Source of the DNA: Borreliella bissettiae DN127
GTDB lineage: Bacteria; Spirochaetota; Spirochaetia; Borreliales; Borreliaceae
NCBI RefSeq assembly: GCF_000222305.1
Contig: NC_015921.1
Coordinates: 372,001-436,000, forward strand
Reading direction: 5' to 3'
Length of the DNA stretch: 64,000 bases
Shown here: one piece after another, positions 54,476-64,000 of the stretch
How the letters are laid out: every line of letters starts with the position of its first letter
Position numbering within the stretch: the first letter of the stretch is position 1
The notes under the pieces: generated by a model
What the model was told of the DNA's origin: nothing
Databases searched by the model: none
Seen by the model: only the letters and a program-made list of their open reading frames with translations
Made by a program: the position numbers and the translations under genes

Positions 54476-55132
54476 ATGGGGCTTGTATTCTTAGGTCCTC
54501 CAGGTTCTGGAAAAGGGACTATTTCAAAAATCATTTCTAATGAATTTAAATACCAACATATTTCAACAGGAGATTTATTTAGAGAAAATATTTTAAATTC
54601 TACGACTCTTGGGGAAGAAATAAAAAAAATTGTTGAAAGGGGAGAACTGGTTCCTGACCTAATTACAATCAAAATAGTAGAAGATAAAATTAAATCTATT
54701 AAAAATAACAAAGATTTTATTTTAGATGGATTTCCCCGCAATATTTGTCAAGCCAAAGCTCTTGACAAATTTTTGCCAAATGTAAAAATAATAAACTTTT
54801 TAATTGATGAAGAGTTGGTAATAAAAAGACTCTCGGGAAGAAGAATTTGCAAATCTTGCAATAATATTTTCAATATATATACCCTAGCCACAAAAAACAT
54901 TGGTATTTGCGATGTTTGCGGAGGAGATCTTTACCAACGAGAAGATGACAAAGAAGAATCCTTAAAAACAAGGCTTAAAGAATATAAATTACAAACAAAA
55001 CCATTAATAGAATTTTACTCAAAATGCTCTAGACTTAACAATATTGATGCATCAGTTAAGATTGATGAAATGAGAAAACAAATAATTAAAATAATGTTAA
55101 AAAAAATTAAATGGAAAAGGTATTCAAAATAA
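54476..55132 (+). CDS. adk: Adenylate kinase
   Basis: Adk, 218 residues, converts AMP and ATP to two ADP. The P-loop is G-P-P-G-S-G-K-G-T near residue 7. The LID domain is the zinc type: C-K-S-C then C-D-V-C around residues 125-150. The G-F-P-R-N AMP-binding segment is present near residue 85. The length is typical of the long-LID form. An AGGAG ribosome site precedes the ATG. It ends two bases before the dipA start codon. Confidence 0.96.
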   Translation: MGLVFLGPPGSGKGTISKIISNEFKYQHISTGDLFRENILNSTTLGEEIKKIVERGELVPDLITIKIVEDKIKSIKNNKDFILDGFPRNICQAKALDKFLPNVKIINFLIDEELVIKRLSGRRICKSCNNIFNIYTLATKNIGICDVCGGDLYQREDDKEESLKTRLKEYKLQTKPLIEFYSKCSRLNNIDASVKIDEMRKQIIKIMLKKIKWKRYSK

Positions 55133-55134
55133 AA

Positions 55135-56160
55135 ATGTTAAAAAAAATTTGCTTTTGCTTGTTAATTTTGCAAGCAAAAATAATTCTTGCTCAAGATCAA
55201 CAGAACTTAGAATTCAATAATGAATATTTTTACCTTAATTTTCAATCTGCTTATTATCCTCCCCACGAGCTGGGAACAAATGGAAGCAACTTTTCGCGAA
55301 GCTTTAAACAACCTAGCTTCCAAAATATTAAACCAAGTTTAACAATTCCAGTCAACTATTGGGGGGGAATAAAACTAATATCATATTTAGGCTACTATAA
55401 AAATTTTAAAGCTTTGCACAATCCCAATTCTATATTTTTTAAAAATAATGGCATAGACATAGATTTAAATATTGGACTATCTCCTGTAAGTGTCTCATTT
55501 AAAAGTAAAGTAAGCTTTACTCCTATTGCTTTTTTAAATTTATATGCATCAAATGAACTTGGTATAGGTTGGCAAGCTTTTGGATTTAAGGGAGTTGGTG
55601 TACACATTGAAAATGGAAAATATTCAAATGCTGTTGAATTTTATTCAGAAATAACAGCCGGGGGACGATTCCAATTTGACTTAAACGCTATTTTTAAAGG
55701 AGAATGGACACATATTATTACAGTTATTGGAAATGATTTTACATACTTAATCAATCCCCATGCAAAAAACGGCCAACTTTGGAAATATAAAGCAGATGAT
55801 GGTAAAAATATAAATGGCATGTTAATAAAACCTTACGCTCTTTTAGCTTACAAAATGCCAATACCTCTTAACACTATAGGGCTACTTTACGAAGGAAAAA
55901 CACAAATTGGCAAAGAAAGAAACATAAGCTCTTGGAAAAACAAGGGCTGGGGAAGTGACATTTTTTATCACAATATTTCTATTGTTGCTAATTTTGAAGT
56001 TATCAAACCTTTAACACTTGGCCTTCAATTTAAATTATCTACAAACCCTACATACACAAGTAACACAGCTGGACTGGCTGATATTTCAAAAAGAATAGCA
56101 ACTGGCAATTCTTATTTTTATTATGATTCCATTGGAATTTCTATAACTTATAAATACTAA
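55135..56160 (+). CDS. dipA: Dicarboxylate-specific porin DipA (BB0418 ortholog)
   Basis: A 341-residue outer-membrane porin. I place the start at the ATG at 55135, giving the signal M-L-K-K-I-C-F-C-L-L-I-L-Q-A-K-I-I-L-A-Q; the longer frame begins within adk. The mature part is strand-rich with regular aromatic residues and ends I-S-I-T-Y-K-Y, an aromatic C-terminus like other barrels. I recognise it as the B31 protein named DipA, reported to form channels for dicarboxylates. It is the last gene of the cheR-adk run and converges on rrp1 with an 18-base gap. Confidence 0.9.
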   Translation: MLKKICFCLLILQAKIILAQDQQNLEFNNEYFYLNFQSAYYPPHELGTNGSNFSRSFKQPSFQNIKPSLTIPVNYWGGIKLISYLGYYKNFKALHNPNSIFFKNNGIDIDLNIGLSPVSVSFKSKVSFTPIAFLNLYASNELGIGWQAFGFKGVGVHIENGKYSNAVEFYSEITAGGRFQFDLNAIFKGEWTHIITVIGNDFTYLINPHAKNGQLWKYKADDGKNINGMLIKPYALLAYKMPIPLNTIGLLYEGKTQIGKERNISSWKNKGWGSDIFYHNISIVANFEVIKPLTLGLQFKLSTNPTYTSNTAGLADISKRIATGNSYFYYDSIGISITYKY

Positions 56161-56178
56161 AGTCTAATAAATATAAAT

Positions 56179-57096
56179 TTAATATCTAAACTGATTTCTT
56201 CCAGAAACTTTAGCCTCATAAAGCTTGCGATCAGCAAGCTTTATGATATTGGTAAAATTATTATCAATAGGAATTTCTTGAGCAAGGCCAATTGAAACAG
56301 TCACAATGCTAGAAACACTACTGTGCTCATGAACTATTCTTAAGCACTTTATATCATTAATCATTGTTTTAATAATGCCAATCATTTCATTCAAACTCTT
56401 GTTAACAGAAAAAAAAATAAATTCTTCTCCTCCATATCGAGCAACATCTATTTTATATTTTAAAGAAACCTTATATAGAGCTTTAGCGATCAATTTAAGA
56501 CATTCATCACCATTTGTGTGACCATAATTATCATTGTAATTTTTAAAATTATCAATATCCAACATCCCAACAATTATTATTTCTTTGCTTTCTAAAGCCT
56601 TCATCCACGACTTAGAAAATTTATCCATAAAAAATCTTCTATTTGGAATTTGAGTAAGCCCATCAATTCTAGACAAGCTTTTAAAATAATCTCTTAACCT
56701 CTTTAATTCAAGATGCGTTTTAACTCTAGCATCAATTATTCGACTATTAAAAGGTTTTAAAATATAATCTACTCCACCAACGTTAAATCCTTCAAGTTGA
56801 GCATCTGTAGAACTCTTTGAAGTAATGAAAATTACAGGAATCTCTTTAGTATCAGGATCACTTTTTAGCTTTCTACATACCTCATAGCCGCTAATATCTG
56901 GAAGTCCTATGTCAAGAAGTACAAGATCTGGACTATCTTTTTCAACCTGCTTTAAAGCATCAAACCCATTTGTTGCAACCTCAATCTCATAAGCATCTTG
57001 CAATATACTTACCAATAAATCTAAATTGGTAGGAGAATCATCCACAATTAAAAGCTTCTGGCTCTCTGCTTCAAAAGCTTTATCTTTAATTATCAT
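56179..57096 (-). CDS. rrp1: Response regulator with GGDEF diguanylate cyclase domain (Rrp1)
   Basis: Rrp1, about 305 residues, the c-di-GMP synthase of Lyme Borrelia. The receiver (residues 15-125) has the acidic pair V-D-D (20-22), phospho-acceptor Asp64 in L-L-D-I-G-L-P and Lys116. The GGDEF domain has the active-site form G-G-E-E-F at 224-228 and G-H-T-N-G-D-E near 195. The usual inhibitory R-x-x-D is missing before G-G-E-E-F, so product inhibition by that site is not expected. Numbering follows a GTG at 57102; the ATG at 57096 is the likelier start. It is just behind hk1, which activates it by phosphorylation in earlier work. Confidence 0.96.
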   Translation of the reverse strand: MIIKDKAFEAESQKLLIVDDSPTNLDLLVSILQDAYEIEVATNGFDALKQVEKDSPDLVLLDIGLPDISGYEVCRKLKSDPDTKEIPVIFITSKSSTDAQLEGFNVGGVDYILKPFNSRIIDARVKTHLELKRLRDYFKSLSRIDGLTQIPNRRFFMDKFSKSWMKALESKEIIIVGMLDIDNFKNYNDNYGHTNGDECLKLIAKALYKVSLKYKIDVARYGGEEFIFFSVNKSLNEMIGIIKTMINDIKCLRIVHEHSSVSSIVTVSIGLAQEIPIDNNFTNIIKLADRKLYEAKVSGRNQFRY

Positions 57097-57104
57097 TTCC
57101 ACTG

Positions 57105-60100
57105 CTAATATCTCTTATTATTAAGCATTTCAATAATCTCTTCAAGAATCTTAGAGCTCTCAGCAAATCTATATAGTCTTAAATTCCTGCGAAGATCACT
57201 AAATAATACCTTAATATTATCGTCTAAAACATACTTGTCAATGCTCTCAAGAATTTCTCTATATTCTCTTGGCTTTCTAGTCTTAATACCAATTAAAAGT
57301 TTATTGAGAAGGCTTAAAAATTGATCATTATTTTTAAAGTATAGCTTATTCTCACTAACAATCTTAGACTCAACTAAAACATTTTCCTTTATGTCGCTTA
57401 TTAGTTGACATAAATCATCTTTTACAAAAAAATACATTTTTTTCAACTCATCAATTGAATTTTTACTTGTTTCAATTTTTTGAAAATCTTTATACAATTC
57501 ACTACGCATATTAGAAAGAGCTCCAGAGATTGAATGAGATATATCCTTAACTAAAGACAAATTTTCCTCATCAAAAGCTTTTTCTAAATCAATAATATTA
57601 ATAGAGATAAAATCAACAAGCCCTCTACATAATTCAGAATATGATGCATATGAAAGATTTAACTCTTTTAAAGCTCTATTAACATCTAGATTAGGAAAAC
57701 TAACAAGTTGATTGAAATCTTCATTCTTCCAAATATCATTAACTTCAAATTGCAAGTATTTTTTTAATATAGTTTTAATTGAACTTATGTGTATTGGTTT
57801 TGAGATATAATCATTCATACCACTTGCAAGACACCTGTCTTTATACTCTTGTAAAGCATGTGCTGTCACAGCAACCAAAACACACGGTTTTAAATTCTTA
57901 TCCTTTTCAAATTTTCTAATTTCTTTAGCCACTGAAAATCCATCATATCTTGGCATTCGTATATCAATGAAAGAAATAGCATATTTTTTATCTTTTAAAG
58001 ATTTTAAAGCCTTTACTCCATCATCTACAACATCAATAAAATTTTCATTAATGCCTATTACAACAAGAATATCTCTCAACACTTTTTGATTTACCTGATT
58101 ATCTTCAGCTATTAAAACATTAATGGGTTCTTTTATCTTAAAAGCACTATCTATTGGAACCAAGTCTTCAAAATCCATTTCTGGGTTACGCTCTTTTTTA
58201 TAAATAGAGCATATACTAAGCCCCATTAAAGGCTTTTTAACATACATATATTTTAAATTTTTCAAAGCTTTATTATCTAAATAATAAAATAAAAAAATAA
58301 TTTGCACATCAGAACTTAGTCTTTCAATATTATTGGCAAATCGAATACTCTCTTGGATATTATAGTTATTTACATTTACATAAACAAAGCTATAAAAAGG
58401 ATATTCCTTGAAAACTTTATAAGCATCCTCAAAAGACGCTACGTAGCGCACATTAGAAGAGCATCCCAATAAAATCGAGCAGTGTTCAAAAATTTTAATA
58501 GCTTTTTGACTTAAAAGCACATTTAATACTTTATTATCATCATTTATTGATTGAGATCTATTTATTGACAAATTTTTATTTTTAAGCTCACCGCCCAATA
58601 CAAAGGGCAACATAAATGAAAAAGTGGTGCCCTCTCCCACCCTACTATCAACAGCAATGCCAAGGCCACCCATTAGCCTTACAAGCTCTCTAGATATTGA
58701 CAATCCCAATCCTGCACCCTCATGAACCCTTGAAGAAGAATCGTCCTCTTGTTTGAATATTTCAAATATCTTAGAAAAATTCTCTTTTTCAATACCCTTG
58801 CCTGTATCTATTACCTTAAATTCAACTGTAACTAAAATCCTATTGCCATCGGCTCTTGTTCTACATACTTCTTCATAGTTTAAAACAACAACACCATCAT
58901 CTGTAAACTTAAAAGCATTTCCTATTAAATTAATTAAAACTTGTTTAATTTTTACAATATCGCCTTTTATATAATTTTTAAAAATAGATTTAGAATAAGA
59001 GAATAAATCAATATTTTTCTTTGCACATTGAGATTGAAAAGTTTTTAAAACCATTTCCATTTCACTCTCTAAATCAATCTCTTGACTCTCAACGTATAAT
59101 TCATTGACATCTATTTTAGACAAATACAATATATCATCAATTAAAGAAAGCAAAGAATCAGATGAATAATTTATCATCCTAACATAGTCTTTTTGAGCAT
59201 TTGTAAGAATGGTTGTATCCAAAAGCTCAGTAGCCGCCATTATTCCGTTAATAGGGGTACGAATATCATGGCTGACGTTAGCTATAAAAATGGTTTTAGC
59301 AGCATTGGCAGCTTCCGCAATCTTTTTTTCATTCATCACAAAAGAATATCTTCTTTTCTGCTCAAATGATAATCTAAACATAAATATTATTACAAATCCT
59401 AAAAAAGTAAAATAAAATAAAATGACTGTTGACACTAGAAATTTGAAATTATTAACCCTGCTACCCTTGGATTTATAATAAATATCAAATTTCCAATCAT
59501 TTAAATACATCTGACTGCCAACATTCGAACGCATAACAACTTTTTGAATAATTTCTTTTAAGATATAATCCTGATTATAAATAGCAAGACTCAAATCAAA
59601 AGCCAAGTCTCTAAAAGTAGGAAGTTTCTCAACATCAACAATATTTAATTCTTCAAAAACAGCAGCAGCTGTATACTCATCGCTAATAATCCCATCTACC
59701 TTTCCCTTATAAAGAAGAAGAAGGGCCTCTTTAAAGCTACTTACCAGAATAAGCTTTGATTTAATATTAGAGGTCAAATTCTTACTATATAAAAATTCAA
59801 GTACAGCAAACCTTTCTAAAGTTCTAGATGGAAGCACCCTTTTTTTATTTGAAAAAATATAAAGTGGAATTCGAGAATTTAATTTTATATTGAAAACATT
59901 CTCTAAATTTGAATCGGTTGCATTAGTATTTAGCATATCAATTTTTCCAGATTTGATTAATTTTTTAAGATCTAAACTATTTTGCGCTTCAATTATGTTA
60001 AATTCCAAACCTGAAAACATTCTAATCTTATCAAGCAAAAATTGATTTATTCCTTTATAATTATTTGCTTCAACATAATCTATTGGATACCAATTTTTAA

Positions 60101-61586
60101 CAGCAAGATTTAATTTATTATTTTTTGATAACCAAATTTTTTCTTCTATATTAAATTTAACCTTATTCATAATTTTATAACTATTTATTCTAGAACTATT
60201 AATCTCTTCTTTATCTAACCAATTTTTATCTATTTGAAGCAAAGATTCAAATGAAATATCATCAAATATAGAATTAAGAATATATTTAATAACCTTGTAA
60301 ACCCTGTTATCAATAGCTAATACTAAAAACCTATTTTTATTAAAAATTGAATCATAAGATTTTAATCTGCCGTTATATCCATTTAATTTTAATAAATATT
60401 TTGTTGTTATTGAATTTTCTATAAATCCATATGAATTATTAACAATATCTATAAAGTTATTAACAATATCTTTATTCTTATTTAATTGAATGTTATTAAA
60501 ATTAAAATCAATAAACTGAGAGTTTATTGGACCAGCATTACTATTTAGGTCTTTAGAATAAAATTTAAAATTAAGAGGATATATTGGTTTACTTACTACA
60601 TAATTAACATTTTCAAATACACTATCATTGCTAATAATTCCTCCAAAAATGCCCACTGACTTTCCATCTAATGATTTCTTAATATCTTCTTTGGGAAATC
60701 CCTTAAAAATGGGCTTAAAGATATGTTGCCTTGAGAGAAGATTCCACAAATCCACTAAAATGCCAGATAATTTTCCCTGTGAATTAATAAAACTCAAAGG
60801 GGGATAATCATTATATAAACCAACATCAACAAAATTTCCCTTAGAAGTACTATCTAAAAAGGAAATAATAAGTTCTTCGGGCATTTTCATCAAATAAGAA
60901 AACAAATCTAAATTCAAAGTCTTTACTATTTCAGGTGCATTTCTACTAATAGCCACTCTATTTTTGATACTATAAAAAACATCTCCGGGAAAAATCACAA
61001 GGTCTTCACCTAAAAACCGCTTTGCAATATAATGTAAAGTCTTACAATCACCATATATATAGTCAACCTTATCATTTTTTAAAGCCAATACTAACTCTTG
61101 AGAACTATCAGCCAAAAAAATAGTGTTAGCACTTTTTAGTCTTAAGATATCTTCATATATTGTATTTTTAATAACTCCTATATTAAAATTGGATAAAAAT
61201 GTTGAATGGGTATTTTTATATTTCTTATTAGAGCTTTTAGAAAATAAAATTGAAATGCTCCTAACAAGCTCATTTTTAAAATAAAAAAAATCATTTAATT
61301 TTGTGTTATAAGTCAATCCTAAATATATTGCTTCGTCTTCAATTTCACTTTCATTTAAATTATCAATATGCTCAACTCTGATATCAACATTATTATCTTT
61401 TGCCCATTTATCTAAAATAGAAAAAATAAGCCCTTCATATTCTCCTTTATTATTCCTATAGTAAAAAGGAAAAAATTGATCTATAAGCTTAAACTTGAAA
61501 AAATCCTTGGAAAATAAATTGGCATTGACAAAGCAAACCAAAAGTAAAATTAAAAAATTAGTACTTAAAAAGTTTGCTTTTTTCAT
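57105..61586 (-). CDS. hk1: Hybrid sensor histidine kinase Hk1 with tandem periplasmic binding domains
   Basis: Hk1, 1493 residues. After a signal segment (5-25) come three substrate-binding-protein-like periplasmic domains (about 30-240, 252-480, 490-705), then one membrane span at about 715-737. The cytoplasmic part has the kinase His773 in A-N-V-S-H-D-I-R-T-P, an ATPase with N-L-I-G-N-A-F-K-F near 887, D-T-G-K-G near 927 and G-A-G-L-G-L near 957, then a degenerate receiver-like stretch (about 1018-1135), a full receiver with Asp1208 in F-I-D-I-R-M-P, and an HPt domain with His1351 in S-H-S-I-S-G-A. The phosphorelay His-Asp-His therefore leads to the receiver of Rrp1, encoded next. The ligand is unknown from sequence. 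Confidence 0.96.
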   Translation of the reverse strand: MKKANFLSTNFLILLLVCFVNANLFSKDFFKFKLIDQFFPFYYRNNKGEYEGLIFSILDKWAKDNNVDIRVEHIDNLNESEIEDEAIYLGLTYNTKLNDFFYFKNELVRSISILFSKSSNKKYKNTHSTFLSNFNIGVIKNTIYEDILRLKSANTIFLADSSQELVLALKNDKVDYIYGDCKTLHYIAKRFLGEDLVIFPGDVFYSIKNRVAISRNAPEIVKTLNLDLFSYLMKMPEELIISFLDSTSKGNFVDVGLYNDYPPLSFINSQGKLSGILVDLWNLLSRQHIFKPIFKGFPKEDIKKSLDGKSVGIFGGIISNDSVFENVNYVVSKPIYPLNFKFYSKDLNSNAGPINSQFIDFNFNNIQLNKNKDIVNNFIDIVNNSYGFIENSITTKYLLKLNGYNGRLKSYDSIFNKNRFLVLAIDNRVYKVIKYILNSIFDDISFESLLQIDKNWLDKEEINSSRINSYKIMNKVKFNIEEKIWLSKNNKLNLAVKNWYPIDYVEANNYKGINQFLLDKIRMFSGLEFNIIEAQNSLDLKKLIKSGKIDMLNTNATDSNLENVFNIKLNSRIPLYIFSNKKRVLPSRTLERFAVLEFLYSKNLTSNIKSKLILVSSFKEALLLLYKGKVDGIISDEYTAAAVFEELNIVDVEKLPTFRDLAFDLSLAIYNQDYILKEIIQKVVMRSNVGSQMYLNDWKFDIYYKSKGSRVNNFKFLVSTVILFYFTFLGFVIIFMFRLSFEQKRRYSFVMNEKKIAEAANAAKTIFIANVSHDIRTPINGIMAATELLDTTILTNAQKDYVRMINYSSDSLLSLIDDILYLSKIDVNELYVESQEIDLESEMEMVLKTFQSQCAKKNIDLFSYSKSIFKNYIKGDIVKIKQVLINLIGNAFKFTDDGVVVLNYEEVCRTRADGNRILVTVEFKVIDTGKGIEKENFSKIFEIFKQEDDSSSRVHEGAGLGLSISRELVRLMGGLGIAVDSRVGEGTTFSFMLPFVLGGELKNKNLSINRSQSINDDNKVLNVLLSQKAIKIFEHCSILLGCSSNVRYVASFEDAYKVFKEYPFYSFVYVNVNNYNIQESIRFANNIERLSSDVQIIFLFYYLDNKALKNLKYMYVKKPLMGLSICSIYKKERNPEMDFEDLVPIDSAFKIKEPINVLIAEDNQVNQKVLRDILVVIGINENFIDVVDDGVKALKSLKDKKYAISFIDIRMPRYDGFSVAKEIRKFEKDKNLKPCVLVAVTAHALQEYKDRCLASGMNDYISKPIHISSIKTILKKYLQFEVNDIWKNEDFNQLVSFPNLDVNRALKELNLSYASYSELCRGLVDFISINIIDLEKAFDEENLSLVKDISHSISGALSNMRSELYKDFQKIETSKNSIDELKKMYFFVKDDLCQLISDIKENVLVESKIVSENKLYFKNNDQFLSLLNKLLIGIKTRKPREYREILESIDKYVLDDNIKVLFSDLRRNLRLYRFAESSKILEEIIEMLNNKRY

Positions 61587-61683
61587 TTTATTTTAAAATT
61601 TCCTTATTAAAATACAATAGTTTTATCCCTGTATAAAAATAAATATACACAATAAATTTAAGGCTTAAAGTATAAAAATAAAA

Positions 61684-61797
61684 ACCCTGGCAATAACCTA
61701 CTCTCCCGCGAACTCGCAGTACCATCAGCGAAAAAGAGCTTAACTTCTGTGTTCGGAATGATAACAGGTGTTTCCTCTTTTCTTTAACCACCAGGGT
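61684..61797 (-). rRNA. rrf: 5S ribosomal RNA
   Basis: The conserved 5S core CCGAACACAGAAGTTAAG reads on the minus strand here. The terminal stem CCCTGG / CCAGGG lies at both ends and the total size is about 112-114 bases. It lies between hk1 and the 23S gene, in the same orientation as the 23S, about 20 bases after it. Ends are approximate by a base or two. Confidence 0.92.
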
Positions 61798-61819
61798 TTT
61801 TACAAGGAAGACAAAAACA

Positions 61820-64000
<2,181 letters not shown>

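Noticed and set aside
56405-56435. G-G-E-E-F instead of G-G-D-E-F in Rrp1
   Set aside because: G-G-E-E-F is a known active variant, so it is not evidence of degeneration.
61588-61791. Open frame of 67 codons on the minus strand
   Set aside because: It covers the 5S rRNA and the hk1 spacer and has no protein motif.

Overview
This is a Borrelia chromosome segment, from a Lyme disease spirochaete (B. burgdorferi sensu lato). The DNA is very A+T rich. Gene content and order match, from memory, the B. burgdorferi B31 chromosome from about BB0365 (lipoprotein LA7) to BB0420 (hk1) and into the 23S-5S rRNA repeat. The Bmp and LA7 protein sequences differ at many positions from the B31 versions I remember, so another genospecies such as B. 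garini, B. bavariensis or B. afzelii is plausible; I did not settle which. There is no sign of insertion sequences, prophage or CRISPR.

Layout. 1-2.4 kb: lipoprotein LA7 (minus), then an M18 aminopeptidase and a small PTS IIB-like protein (plus). 2.4-10.6 kb: a minus-strand run BB0373-gltX-glyS-tyrS-clpA-gpsA, ended by a perfect 26-base palindrome. 10.8-14.3 kb: a plus-strand run of a HD-GYP protein (pdeB) and the SAH-recycling/AI-2 genes pfs-metK-luxS. 14.3-23 kb: minus strand, an outer-membrane-like protein, a HIT protein, mgtE, a putative trehalase and the bmp nucleoside-binding lipoprotein family in the order D-C-A-B. Here bmpD carries an in-frame stop. 23-35 kb: a long minus-strand gene-expression cluster, tRNA-Thr, rpmG, tRNA-Trp, secE, nusG, rplKAJL, rpoBC, rpsL, rpsG. 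35-43 kb: secreted and unknown proteins, an SDF transporter and proS. 43-51 kb: tandem outer-membrane paralogs (BB0405/BB0406), manA-fruA, a nuclease and membrane proteins. 51-57 kb: plus-strand cheR, cheB, traB, adk and the porin dipA. 56-61.6 kb: the two-component pair hk1-rrp1, which makes c-di-GMP. 61.7-64 kb: 5S rRNA and the 3' three quarters of a 23S rRNA, which runs off the window.

The window holds both ends of c-di-GMP signalling: synthesis by Hk1/Rrp1 and a HD-GYP phosphodiesterase, PdeB. A recurring theme is signalling or ATPase proteins with altered active sites: ClpA (second ATPase domain), CheB (receiver), PdeB (metal site), a PTS IIB-like protein (phospho-cysteine) and a pseudo-receiver inside Hk1. 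These, with the bmpD nonsense codon, are the observations most worth checking. I did not find a clearly new multi-gene system; most of the window is ordinary Borrelia core genome.
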